Assembly (NCBI RefSeq): GCF_000687165.1
Contig: NZ_JMKU01000008.1
Location: 1-64,000, forward strand
DNA from: Paracidovorax oryzae ATCC 19882
GTDB lineage: Bacteria; Pseudomonadota; Gammaproteobacteria; Burkholderiales; Burkholderiaceae_C
Direction of reading: 5' to 3'
DNA length: 64,000 bases
In this document: one piece after another, positions 7,755-16,310 of the stretch
How positions within the stretch are numbered: the first letter of the stretch is position 1
Layout of the letters: each line of letters begins with the position of its first letter
Position numbers and translations under genes: made by a program
Notes under the pieces: generated by a model
What the model was told of the DNA's origin: nothing
The model's database searches: none
Seen by the model: only the letters and a program-made list of their open reading frames with translations

Positions 7755-9473
7755 ATGCCAGCTTCCCACCTCGATCTTCCCGCGCTGCAGCGCCGTACCC
7801 TGCTGCGGGGCGCCACGGCCACGGCCACGGCCGCCGCCTGCGCGCTGGCCGGGTGCGGGCCGGCGCCGCGCGACCTGCCCGGAGGCTTCACGGGCATCGA
7901 CATGGAACGGGGCCATGCGCTGCGCGACCGGTTGCAGAAGGGCGGGACGATCGAGCCCGATATCGTGCGCCGCACCCAGGTGGTGGTGGCGGGCGGCGGG
8001 GTGGCGGGCCTGGCCGCGGCGCGTGCCCTGCGCCTGGCCGGAGTCGATGACTTCATGCTGGTGGAGATGGAGGATTCCGCGGGCGGCAACAGCCGCGCCG
8101 GCCAGGTGGATGGCATCGCCTGCCCCCTGGGTGCCCATTACCTGCCGGTGCCGGGCGACGGCGCGCGCGAGGTGCAGGACCTGCTGGAAGAACTCGGCCT
8201 GCGGCGCCGCGTGGCGGGGCGCTGGCAGATCGACGAGCGCAGCCTGTGCCACAGCCCGCAGGAGCGGCTGTTCTTCCGGGGGGCCTGGCAGGAGGGCCTG
8301 CTGCCCGTGAACGGTATCGGCGCGGACACCCTGGAGCAGTACCGGCGCTTCTCCGCACGCGTGGCGGAGCTGGGCCGCACGGCGCGTTTCGCCATGCCCA
8401 CGTTCAAGCTGTGGCGGCCGGACCAGCCGGTGTCCGCCGTGCTGCGCTCCCTGGATGCCCTCACGTTCGACGCCTGGCTGTCGCAGGAGGGCTTCTCGGA
8501 TGCGCACCTGCGCTGGTATCTGGACTACTGCTGCCGCGACGACTACGGCGCCGGCACGGCGCGGGTGTCGGCCTGGGCGGGCATCCACTATTTCGCCAGC
8601 CGCCACGGATTCCATGCGCCCGGCGATGCCGCCAGCGAGGACCGCGAAGGCGTGCTGACCTGGCCGGAGGGCAACGGCTGGCTGTCCCGGCGGCTGGCCG
8701 CGCCGGTGAACGACGCCGGGGCGCTGCGCACCGGCAGCACCGTGCTGCGCATCGAGGAGAACCGGCGCGGGGTGGAGGTGGACGTGCTGCACCATGCGAG
8801 CGACAGCATCGAGCGCTGGCAGGCGCGCCGCTGCGTGGTGGCGTTGCCCGTCTTCGTGGCGGCACGCGTGGTGCGCAACCCGCCCGCGTTCCTCGCGCAG
8901 GCCGCGCAGCGGCTGCAGTGGGCTCCCTGGCTGGTGGCGAACCTGCGCATCGACGCCCCGCTGTCGGACCGCGAGGGCGCGGCACCCGCCTGGGACAACG
9001 TGCTGTACGACGATCCGGCGCCGGGCGGCCTGGGTTATGTGGACGCGGGCCACCAGCGCCTGGATCCGCGCCCCGGCCCCACGGTGCTCACCTATTACCG
9101 GGCGCTGGGCGACGTGCCCGACGGCCGCCGCCAGCTCGCCGAACAGCCCTGGACGCACTGGCGCGACGCCATCCTCGCGAGCCTGTCCGGCCCGCATCCG
9201 GACCTGCGCGCCCGCGTGACGCGCGTGGAGATCACCCGCTACGGGCACGCCATGTCCATCCCCGTGCCGGGGACGCTGGCCTTCCTGAGCCAGGCCGGCC
9301 GCATGCCCGCGCCCCGGCAGCGCTATGTGCTGGCGAACGGCGAGCGGATCGCCGCGCCTTCCGTGCCCGGCACGGCCCGCCTGGCCTTCGCCCATGCCGA
9401 CTGGTCCGGCTACTCGGTGTTCGAGGAGGCGTTCACGCGCGGGCATGCGGCGGGCATGGCGGCCGCCGCCTGA
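7755..9473 (+). CDS. Tat/lipoprotein FAD-dependent amine oxidase-like enzyme
   Basis: 572 residues. The N-terminus has twin arginines (QRRTLLRGA, R13-R14), an Ala/Thr hydrophobic stretch and a lipobox LAGC (Cys34), so it is probably exported folded with its FAD and lipid-anchored. The FAD-binding motif VVVAGGGVAGLAAARAL lies near residue 75, with the ME-DSAGGNSRAG sugar-phosphate loop after it. The C-terminus (ADWSGYSVFEEAFTRGHAAG) is the closing FAD motif of flavin amine oxidases. The genes of a polyamine-making enzyme and this oxidase are adjacent, which suggests that the oxidase acts on an aminopropylated product in the envelope. The substrate is inferred from context only. Confidence 0.8.
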   Translation: MPASHLDLPALQRRTLLRGATATATAAACALAGCGPAPRDLPGGFTGIDMERGHALRDRLQKGGTIEPDIVRRTQVVVAGGGVAGLAAARALRLAGVDDFMLVEMEDSAGGNSRAGQVDGIACPLGAHYLPVPGDGAREVQDLLEELGLRRRVAGRWQIDERSLCHSPQERLFFRGAWQEGLLPVNGIGADTLEQYRRFSARVAELGRTARFAMPTFKLWRPDQPVSAVLRSLDALTFDAWLSQEGFSDAHLRWYLDYCCRDDYGAGTARVSAWAGIHYFASRHGFHAPGDAASEDREGVLTWPEGNGWLSRRLAAPVNDAGALRTGSTVLRIEENRRGVEVDVLHHASDSIERWQARRCVVALPVFVAARVVRNPPAFLAQAAQRLQWAPWLVANLRIDAPLSDREGAAPAWDNVLYDDPAPGGLGYVDAGHQRLDPRPGPTVLTYYRALGDVPDGRRQLAEQPWTHWRDAILASLSGPHPDLRARVTRVEITRYGHAMSIPVPGTLAFLSQAGRMPAPRQRYVLANGERIAAPSVPGTARLAFAHADWSGYSVFEEAFTRGHAAGMAAAA

Positions 9474-9561
9474 TCCCGGGCGCCTTCGCTGCGCCAGGCT
9501 CCGCCCAAGTCCCCGGTTCGGCCAGGGGATTTCGGTGGGGAGATGTGATTCGATATGAATT

Positions 9562-9582
9562 CGATATATCTTAGATAAATCG
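9562..9582. promoter_or_regulatory. 21-bp palindromic operator of the PadR (YqjI-type) regulator
   Basis: CGATATATCTTAGATAAATCG is a 21-base inverted repeat centred on T9572 with a single mismatched pair (9566/9578). It sits 19 bases before the ATG of the PadR gene and is followed by a second short palindrome, CGATCTATCG (9581-9590). The region is strikingly AT-rich for this genome. It most likely lets the PadR protein repress its own operon. Confidence 0.75.
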
Positions 9583-9601
9583 ATCTATCGGAGTACGTCC
9601 C

Positions 9602-10117
9602 ATGAAAGACCTTGACCTGCTCGAATCCCGCGGCGCGCCGCCCGGCCCGCGGCGCGGCGGCGGCCGCTTTTTCGGCCACGGCGGCCTGCGCCTCGTGCTG
9701 CTGCAGCTCATCGCGGACAAGCCGCGCCACGGTTATGAACTCATCAAGGCCATCGAGGAGCGCCTGGGCGGCAGCTACAGCCCGAGCCCGGGCGTGGTCT
9801 ATCCCACGCTCACCCTGCTGGAGGAACTGGGCCACGTCACCGTGAGCGCCGAGGGCGGCGGCCGCAAGCTGCACACCGCCACGCCCGAAGGGCTGGCCCA
9901 CCTGGAGAACCACCGCGCCGAGGTGGATGCCCTGCTCGCGCGCATGGCCGACGGCATGGCGCACCGCAGCCACCGGCCCGCACCCGTGGAGCGGGCGGTG
10001 CACAACCTGCGCCAGGCCCTGCACATGCGCCTGGCGGGCGCTCCGCTGGATACGGAGCAGATCCACGCCATCGCCGACCTGCTGGACGACGCCGCACGGC
10101 GCATCGAACGGCTCTGA
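9602..10117 (+). CDS. yqjI: PadR-family regulator, YqjI-like
   Basis: 171 residues. The segment RRGGGRFFGHGGLRLVLLQLI matches E. coli YqjI closely, followed by the PadR winged helix (HGYELIKAIEERLGG, SPSPGVVYPTL, LLEELG) and a C-terminal dimerisation helix (A-V-x-N-L-R-Q-A-L). YqjI of E. coli is a nickel-responsive repressor of the ferric reductase gene yqjH, with a His/Cys-rich N-terminal extension; here that extension is missing and only about 20 Gly/Arg/Pro residues precede the domain. The regulated partner is directly downstream in the same operon instead of divergent. GGAG precedes the ATG at 9602, and a palindromic operator lies in the promoter. Confidence 0.85.
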   Translation: MKDLDLLESRGAPPGPRRGGGRFFGHGGLRLVLLQLIADKPRHGYELIKAIEERLGGSYSPSPGVVYPTLTLLEELGHVTVSAEGGGRKLHTATPEGLAHLENHRAEVDALLARMADGMAHRSHRPAPVERAVHNLRQALHMRLAGAPLDTEQIHAIADLLDDAARRIERL

Positions 10118-10131
10118 CCCAAGGATTCGCC

Positions 10132-10986
10132 ATGAGCCAGACACCTCTTTCCACCCCTTCCCAGCCGTCCCCTGCACAGGTGGATGCCCGCGCGCTGCAA
10201 CGCGTGCGGCACGAACTGCGGCTGCGCACCCTCACCGTGCAGCGCGCCGAACGCATCACGCCCCACTGCGTGCGCGTGACGCTCGGGGGCGAGGAACTCG
10301 CCGGCTTCCACAGCCCGGGCTTCGATGACCACGTGAAGCTGTTCCTGCCCGATCCGTCCACCGGCGAGCCCGTGCTGCCGGCCTTCGACGCCCAGGGCGC
10401 TGCGGTGCCGGGAGCGCCGCGCCCGGCCATGCGCGACTACACGCCGCGCCTGCACGATGCCCGGGCCGGCACGCTTGCCATCGATTTCGCCCTGCACGAT
10501 GCGGGCCCCGCCACCGCCTGGGCGCTGCAGGCCGCGCCCGGCCAGCGCATCGCCATCGGCGGGCCGCGCGGGTCGCTGCTCGTGCCGCTCGCGTTCGACG
10601 GATACGTGCTGGCCGGGGACGACACGGCCCTGCCCGCCATCGCCCGCCGCCTGGCCGAACTGCCCGCGGGCACGCCCGCCCTCGCGCTCATCGAGGTGGA
10701 CGGGCCGGCGGACGAGCAGCCCTTGCCCACGCAGGCCGCGGCGCGCATCCATTGGGTCCACCGCCGGGGGGCGGCCCCGGGTGAAGGCCCGCGGCTCCTG
10801 GAGGCCCTGCGCGCGCTGCCCCTGCCTGGGGGCGACGTGCATGCGTGGGTGGCCTGTGAAACCGCTGCCGCCAAGGCCCTGCGCGCGCATCTGGTGGACG
10901 AGCGCGGCGTGCATCCGAAATGGATCAAGGCGTCGGGCTACTGGCGCCGGGGCAGCGCGGCCACGCACGAAACGCTCGGCGACTGA
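10132..10986 (+). CDS. yqjH: Siderophore-interacting ferric reductase (YqjH-type)
   Basis: 284 residues of the siderophore-interacting protein family. An FAD-binding barrel comes first (RVTLGGEELAGFHSPGFDDHVKLFLP, and R-D-Y-T-P-R with the flavin-binding Arg/Tyr/Thr), followed by an NAD(P)H domain (LAGDDTALPAIARRLAELP; ACETAAAKALRAHL). The tail KASGYWRRG is the family ending. Such enzymes use NADPH to reduce ferric siderophores and free iron in the cytoplasm. It starts 14 bases after the PadR gene, so both are controlled by the same operator. An AAGGA site precedes the ATG. Confidence 0.9.
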   Translation: MSQTPLSTPSQPSPAQVDARALQRVRHELRLRTLTVQRAERITPHCVRVTLGGEELAGFHSPGFDDHVKLFLPDPSTGEPVLPAFDAQGAAVPGAPRPAMRDYTPRLHDARAGTLAIDFALHDAGPATAWALQAAPGQRIAIGGPRGSLLVPLAFDGYVLAGDDTALPAIARRLAELPAGTPALALIEVDGPADEQPLPTQAAARIHWVHRRGAAPGEGPRLLEALRALPLPGGDVHAWVACETAAAKALRAHLVDERGVHPKWIKASGYWRRGSAATHETLGD

Positions 10987-11088
10987 AAGGCGTCCGGCCG
11001 CCTGCGCGGCCTGCTACGGGCATGGGCACGGTCGAGCGCGCGTCCTATAGGGCCGGGCCGCACCGGCAGGCGATACTGCCGGGCCGCC

Positions 11089-11664
11089 ATGTCCTTCATC
11101 CGCGAGCATTCCATGCCCCAGCCCACCGACGTGACCGTATCCGCATCCGACCTGCCTGCCGGCGCGGGCGCACACGGCCGCCACGGCAGCGGCGATGCCG
11201 CCGGGCAGCGGGCCCTGCGGACCATCGCCACCCTGGAAGCCGTCAAGGGCGTGGTCGCGCTGATGGCCGGCCTGGGCCTGCTCGGCCTGCTGCACCACGA
11301 CCTGCACCACGCCGCGGTGTCCCTGATCGGGCATGTGGGCCTGAACCCGGGCGAGCGCTACCCTGAGATGCTGCTGTCCCGGCTCGACCTGCTCGCGCAC
11401 GAGGATTTCCGGTGGCTGATGCTGGCCGTCACCGCCTATGCGGCCCTGCGCTTCACCGAGGCCTGGGGCCTGTGGAAAGGCCGGGCCTGGGGCGAGGCGC
11501 TGGGGGCACTGTCGGGCGGCCTGTACATCCCGTTCGAACTCTGGCACTGGCTGCACCGGCCTTCGTGGGCCGCCACCCTGGTGATCGCGTTCAACGCGGG
11601 GGTGGTGGGCTACCTGGCCTGGCGGCTCCGGACGCGGCCGGGGCAGGGCGCGTCACCGGCCTGA
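11089..11664 (+). CDS. DUF2127 family membrane protein
   Basis: 191 residues. After a soluble N-terminus of about 45 residues come four membrane helices. DUF2127 features are TLEAVKGVVALMAGLGLL, LLHHDLHH, the segment R-F-T-E-A-W-G-L-W-K-G-R-A-W-G-E, and Y-I-P-F-E-L-W-H-W. The family is an uncharacterised inner-membrane protein related to predicted membrane enzymes. The start at 11089 is uncertain, since a second ATG at 11113 is in frame and neither has a strong ribosome binding site. The upstream intergenic space (10987-11088) has no recognisable signal. Confidence 0.8.
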   Translation: MSFIREHSMPQPTDVTVSASDLPAGAGAHGRHGSGDAAGQRALRTIATLEAVKGVVALMAGLGLLGLLHHDLHHAAVSLIGHVGLNPGERYPEMLLSRLDLLAHEDFRWLMLAVTAYAALRFTEAWGLWKGRAWGEALGALSGGLYIPFELWHWLHRPSWAATLVIAFNAGVVGYLAWRLRTRPGQGASPA

Positions 11665-11716
11665 CACCGAAAGGCGGCATCGTGGCGGCCTCATCCGCCA
11701 TCGCCAAGACATCCCG

Positions 11717-13081
11717 ATGCCTGCCGCTTTCCGCTCCGCCACGCTGGCCGCCGCCCTCGCATTCGCCGCACTGCCGTGCGCCCATGCCGAGCCGGCCGCC
11801 TATCCCGCCACGCTCGCCGGCCACGCCGTGCTGCCGGCGCAGTCCTTCATCGCCGCGCCGCCGGACGCACCGGCGGACCTGCGCACCAGCGGCAAGTTCA
11901 CCACGCCGCGGCGCGTGGATGCCGTGGGCACGGTCGAGGGCACGTCCGCCGGGCGGCCCACGGGCGTGTCGCTGCCGTTCCAGGGCCAGCCGCTGCAGGG
12001 CCACTCGGGCATCAAGCGCATGGCGGACGGCACCTTCTGGATCCTGACGGACAACGGCGCCGGGGCCAAGGCCAATTCGCCGGACTTCATGCTCTACCTG
12101 AACCACTATGCGGTGGATTTCAAGTCCGGCCGGTTCGAGCGCCTGAAGACCGTGTTCCTGCACGACCCCGACGGGAAGGTGCCATTCCGCATCGCCGAGG
12201 AGGGCACCAGGGAGCGCTACCTGACCGGCGCCGACTTTGATCCCGAGAGCTTCCAGTTCGCCGGCGGTGCGCTCTGGATCGGCGAGGAATTCGGCCCCTT
12301 CCTCATCAAGGCCGACCTGGACGGCAAGGTGCTGGCGGTGTTCGACACCCAGGTGGACGGCCGCGTGGTGCGCTCGCCCGACCATCCCGCCATCACCACC
12401 GCCGCCGCGCCCGATGCGAAGGCCCCGGCCTTCGACATCAAGCGCTCCAAGGGCTTCGAGGGCATGGCTTCGAGCCCCGACGGCAGCAGGCTGTACGCGC
12501 TGCTCGAAGGCCCGGTGTGGGACGAATCCGCCAGGGCGTATGAAGCCGTGGACGGCGGCCGGCAGTACCTGCGCGTGCTGGAGTTCGATGTGCGGCAGGA
12601 GAAATGGACCGGCCGCCACTGGAAGTACGTGCTGGAGGCGAACCAGAACGCCATCGGCGACTTCAACATGATCAGTCCCACCATGGGCCTCGTCATCGAG
12701 CGCGACAACGGCGAGGGCACGCCCGACAAGGCCTGCCCCGAGGGCCAGAAGCGTGCGGACTGCTTCCACGACGTGGCGAAGTTCAAGCGCGTGTACAAGG
12801 TGGAGTTGACCGATGCCAACGCGGGCGGCCCGCTGCGCAAGGTGGGCTACATCGACCTGCTGAACATCCAGGACCCGAAGCGCCTGGCCCGCAAGCCCCT
12901 GACGGGCGGCGTGCTCGCCTTCCCGTTCTTCACCATCGAGAACGTGGACATCGTGGACGCCACGCACATCGTGGTGGGCAACGACAACAACCTGCCTTTC
13001 AGTTCCAGCCGCGAGCCCAACCGCGCCGACGACAATGAGCTGGTGCTGATCGAGGCCGGCGACCTGTTGCGCGCCCGCTGA
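11717..13081 (+). CDS. Exported esterase-like phytase-family protein
   Basis: 454 residues with a clear Sec signal peptide (hydrophobic core AALAFAALP, cleavage after AHA near residue 24). The rest is a six-bladed propeller-like domain of the 'esterase-like activity of phytase' family: GHSGIKRMADGTFWILTDNG, GALWIGEEFGPFLIK, SKGFEGMASSPDGSRLYALLEG, and the final VDATHIVVGNDNNLPFS. These are secreted, probably calcium-dependent hydrolases of phosphate esters; the real substrate is unknown. The ATG at 11717 gives the right signal peptide length. No neighbour suggests a phosphate regulon. Confidence 0.82.
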   Translation: MPAAFRSATLAAALAFAALPCAHAEPAAYPATLAGHAVLPAQSFIAAPPDAPADLRTSGKFTTPRRVDAVGTVEGTSAGRPTGVSLPFQGQPLQGHSGIKRMADGTFWILTDNGAGAKANSPDFMLYLNHYAVDFKSGRFERLKTVFLHDPDGKVPFRIAEEGTRERYLTGADFDPESFQFAGGALWIGEEFGPFLIKADLDGKVLAVFDTQVDGRVVRSPDHPAITTAAAPDAKAPAFDIKRSKGFEGMASSPDGSRLYALLEGPVWDESARAYEAVDGGRQYLRVLEFDVRQEKWTGRHWKYVLEANQNAIGDFNMISPTMGLVIERDNGEGTPDKACPEGQKRADCFHDVAKFKRVYKVELTDANAGGPLRKVGYIDLLNIQDPKRLARKPLTGGVLAFPFFTIENVDIVDATHIVVGNDNNLPFSSSREPNRADDNELVLIEAGDLLRAR

Positions 13082-13212
13082 GGGCCGCGCCCGGGCGGAC
13101 GTGGCGGATGCGGGCGTCCTTGTTGCGCCCTGCAACGGTGCCGGGCCGCAGTTGCGTCACAATCTCCACCGTTTTCGCCATCGTGGTGCCTTAGTCCGAC
13201 GCGGCCGCCCCG

Positions 13213-15486
13213 GTGGCCCGTTTGGGGAGATTCCGTCCTTTGACCCTGTCGCCCGTTCCTCCGCAGCCACCCACGCCCGGGGGCGATGGCGATCCCGTGC
13301 CTGGCGGGTTGGCCCCGGTGCCGCTTGCCGTGGCGGGGCAGCGCGTGCGTGCGCTCGAGGAGCGGGAGGCGCACCTGCGCTTCGCCGCGATCGCGGGGCG
13401 CATCGGCCTGTGGGAGCTGGACCTGGAGACGTTCGCGCTCACCAGTTCCGAGGTCTGCCGCGAGCATTTCGGCCTGCCTGCCGAGCAGCCGCTGAGCTGG
13501 CGCGCAGTGGCGGCATCGGTGCATCCCGACGATGCCGCGCGCGTGCGGGCCGCTTTCGAGCACAGCATCGCGCACCGCCAGGAGTACGCGCTCGACCACC
13601 GCATCCGGCGCGCGGACGGCCAGGTGCGCTGGCTCAAGGTGCTGGCCCAGGTGCAGGGCGGCGTGGCCGGCCGCAGCCTGCGCATCGCGGGAACGGCCCA
13701 GGATGTCACCGAACAGACGCTCGCCGGGCGCCGGACCCAGGCGCTGCTGCAGCTCGACGACAGCTTCCGCTCGCTCGAGGATCCCGCCGACATGGCCTAC
13801 GCCGCCGCGCGCGTGCTGGGCGAAACGCTCGGCGTGGGGCGTGCGGGCTACGGGGACATCGACGAGACGAACACGGTCACCATCGTGCGCGACTGGACGT
13901 CCCTGGGCATGTCCACGGCCGTGGGCCGGCACCATCTTCCCCACTATGGCCGGTTCTACGAGGACCTGCTGCGCGGCCATATCGTCACCGTGAACGATGT
14001 GTCCACCGACGAGCGCACCGCCAGCCACGTGCCCGCCCTGCGGGCGGTGCAGGCGGGGGCGCTGGTGAACCTGCCGCTGATCGAGGGCGGACGGCTCGTG
14101 GCGATGCTGTTCCTGAACCACCCGGTGCCGCGGGAGTGGTCCGAGGACGAACTGGCGCTGATCCGCAGCGTGGCCCACCGCACGCGCATGGCCGTGCAGC
14201 GGCGCACCGCGGAGCAGCAGTTGCGCGTGCTGGCCGACACGCTGGAAACCAAGGTGGAAGAGCGCACGCGCGAACTGATGGCCGCCGAGGAGGCATTGCG
14301 CCAGGCCCAGAAGATGGAGGCCGTGGGGCAGCTCACCGGCGGCATCGCGCACGACTTCAACAACCTGCTGGCCGGCATCATGGCGAGCCTGGACCTGCTG
14401 CGGCTGCGCGTGTCCCAGGGGCGCGTGGCCGACATGGAGCGCTGCATCGACACGGCGCACCGCTCCGCCAAGCGGGCCGCCTCGCTCACGCACCGCCTGC
14501 TCGCGTTTTCCCGCCGCCAGACCCTGGCACCCGTCGTGGTGGACCTGAACCAGCTCGTCGCGGACCTGCTGGAGCTGGTGCAGCGCACCGTGGGGCCCGC
14601 CATCACGGTGCGCTTCGAGCCTGCCGCAGGGCTCTGGATGGTGCGGGCCGATGCCGGGCAGATCGAGAATTCCCTGCTGAACCTGTGCATCAACGCGCGC
14701 GATGCGATGCCCCGCGGCGGCACCCTGCGCATCGCCACCGCCAACCATGCCGCCGGCCAGCCCGGCGACGGGCCGCACATGCGCCGCGCCACCGACCTGC
14801 CGCCGGGTGAGTATGTCGCGCTGTCGGTGGCCGATACCGGCGAGGGCATGGCGCCGGACGTGGCGGCACGGGCCTTCGAGCCCTTCTTCACCACCAAGCC
14901 CCTGGGGCAGGGCACCGGCCTGGGGCTGTCCATGGTCTATGGCTTTGCCCAGCAGTCGGGCGGTTCCGCCCGCATCGCTTCGGTGGCCGGGCAGGGAACG
15001 ACGATCACGCTCTGGCTGCCACGCCATGCCGGCGCCGATGCGGAGCTGCCGGCCGGCCCGGGCACCGCCGTGCCGCCTGCCGGCCAGGCCCGGGCGCCCG
15101 TGGCCGGGCCGGGGCGCGACATGCCGGCGGTCCTGCTGGTGGATGACGAGCCTGCCGTGCGCTCCACGGTGGCGGAGTCGCTGCGCGAGCAGGGCTACCG
15201 CGTGCTCGAGGCGGAGGACGGCCCCTCGGCGCTGGAGATGCTGCGCGGGGCCGGGCCGCTCGATCTCCTGCTCACCGACGTGGGCCTGCCCGGCGGCATG
15301 AACGGCCGCCAGGTGGCCGACGCCGGACGCGCGCTGCGCCCGGACCTGCCCGTGCTGTTCATCACCGGCTATGCGGAGCAGGCCGTGATCGGCGATCGCG
15401 ACCTGGACCCGGGCATGGGCGTGCTCACCAAGCCCTTCGACCTGGACGTGCTTGCGGCGCGCGTGGCCGCGGCCCTGGGCGCGTAG
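13213..15486 (+). CDS. Hybrid sensor histidine kinase (PAS-GAF-HisKA-HATPase-REC)
   Basis: 757 residues without membrane helices. A PAS domain with PAC motif occupies about 52-170, a GAF domain about 185-330, then a coiled linker (TLETKVEERTRELMAAEEAL) and the kinase: H-box GGIAHDFNNLL with His380, N-box NLCINARDAM, G1 VADTGEGMAPD, F-box AFEPFFTTK and G2 GQGTGLGLSM. A C-terminal receiver domain shows VLLVDDEPAVRS, the phosphorylatable Asp in LLLTDVGLPGGMNG and the Lys in LTKPFDL. It likely reads a cytoplasmic ligand or redox signal. The start is a GTG at 13213; a TTG at 13240 after GGGGAGA is equally possible, as no ATG fits. No separate response regulator lies nearby. Confidence 0.9.
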   Translation: MARLGRFRPLTLSPVPPQPPTPGGDGDPVPGGLAPVPLAVAGQRVRALEEREAHLRFAAIAGRIGLWELDLETFALTSSEVCREHFGLPAEQPLSWRAVAASVHPDDAARVRAAFEHSIAHRQEYALDHRIRRADGQVRWLKVLAQVQGGVAGRSLRIAGTAQDVTEQTLAGRRTQALLQLDDSFRSLEDPADMAYAAARVLGETLGVGRAGYGDIDETNTVTIVRDWTSLGMSTAVGRHHLPHYGRFYEDLLRGHIVTVNDVSTDERTASHVPALRAVQAGALVNLPLIEGGRLVAMLFLNHPVPREWSEDELALIRSVAHRTRMAVQRRTAEQQLRVLADTLETKVEERTRELMAAEEALRQAQKMEAVGQLTGGIAHDFNNLLAGIMASLDLLRLRVSQGRVADMERCIDTAHRSAKRAASLTHRLLAFSRRQTLAPVVVDLNQLVADLLELVQRTVGPAITVRFEPAAGLWMVRADAGQIENSLLNLCINARDAMPRGGTLRIATANHAAGQPGDGPHMRRATDLPPGEYVALSVADTGEGMAPDVAARAFEPFFTTKPLGQGTGLGLSMVYGFAQQSGGSARIASVAGQGTTITLWLPRHAGADAELPAGPGTAVPPAGQARAPVAGPGRDMPAVLLVDDEPAVRSTVAESLREQGYRVLEAEDGPSALEMLRGAGPLDLLLTDVGLPGGMNGRQVADAGRALRPDLPVLFITGYAEQAVIGDRDLDPGMGVLTKPFDLDVLAARVAAALGA

Positions 15487-15590
15487 CGCGGTCCGCCTTC
15501 CCGGGGCGCCCCTGCCGGAGCGGGGGCGAGGGCCCCGGTGGCACAATGCCCGGCGCCTCCCCGCTTCCTTCATCCACAGAGATCCGCGCC

Positions 15591-16298
15591 ATGTTCACAG
15601 GTATCGTCCAGGCCACCGCCACCCTCGCCGAGCTGCAGGACCGCGAAGGGCTGCGCACCTTCGTGATCGAGTTCCCCCCCGGCTTCTGCGAAGGACTCGC
15701 CATCGGCGCCAGCGTCGCGGTGGATGGCGTGTGCCTCACGGTGACGCGCCTGGTCTCGCCCACGTCGGCCGCGTTCGACGTGATGCTGCAGAGCCTGAAC
15801 GTGACCACGCTGGGCGGCTATGCGGCCGGGCGGAGCGTGAACGTGGAACGTGCGGCCCGCGACGGCGCGGAGATCGGCGGCCATCCGCTGTCGGGCCACA
15901 TCGATTTCGCGGCCACGCTGCAGAGCGTGCGCGATTCCGAGAACAACCGCGTGTGGCGCGTGGCGGTGCCGGCCCCGTTCCGCCGCTATGTCTTCGCCAA
16001 GGGCTACATCGCCCTGCACGGCGCCAGCCTGACCGTGGCGGAGGTGAACCGTGCCGAGGGGTGGTTCGAGGTCTGGCTGATTCCCGAGACGCGCCGCGCC
16101 ACCGTGTTCGAGGACCTGCGCGCGGGCGACGCGCTCAACGTCGAGATCGAGCGCAGCACCCAGGTCGTGGTGGACACGGTGCGCGAGGCGGTGGAGGAAA
16201 GCCTCGGCGAGTTGCGCCCGGTGCTGGAATCGCTGCTGCGGGAGAAGGGCCTGTCGCTGGACGACTTCGTGCGCCCGCCGGCCGCCCTGCCGCGCTGA
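15591..16298 (+). CDS. ribE: Riboflavin synthase, alpha subunit
   Basis: 235 residues: two lumazine-binding repeats, each with the family motif (MFTGIVQ... GASVAVDGVCLTV, NVERA, GGHPLSGHID in repeat 1; KGYIALHGASLTV and NIE-type IERSTQ in repeat 2). It joins two molecules of 6,7-dimethyl-8-ribityllumazine to give riboflavin. The ATG at 15591 begins the invariant MFTGIVQ; an earlier ATG at 15546 adds 15 residues of no family similarity. The C-terminal 25 residues are longer than in E. coli RibC. It stands alone here, away from the ribD/ribBA/ribH genes with which it is often grouped, so it may be a second copy. Confidence 0.92.
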   Translation: MFTGIVQATATLAELQDREGLRTFVIEFPPGFCEGLAIGASVAVDGVCLTVTRLVSPTSAAFDVMLQSLNVTTLGGYAAGRSVNVERAARDGAEIGGHPLSGHIDFAATLQSVRDSENNRVWRVAVPAPFRRYVFAKGYIALHGASLTVAEVNRAEGWFEVWLIPETRRATVFEDLRAGDALNVEIERSTQVVVDTVREAVEESLGELRPVLESLLREKGLSLDDFVRPPAALPR

Positions 16299-16310
16299 GC
16301 CGCCGGCCCT

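Noticed and set aside
5903-8116. Minus-strand frame of 737 codons opposite the spermidine synthase and amine oxidase genes
   Set aside because: His/Arg/Gln-rich shadow with no domain; both genes beneath it are well supported.
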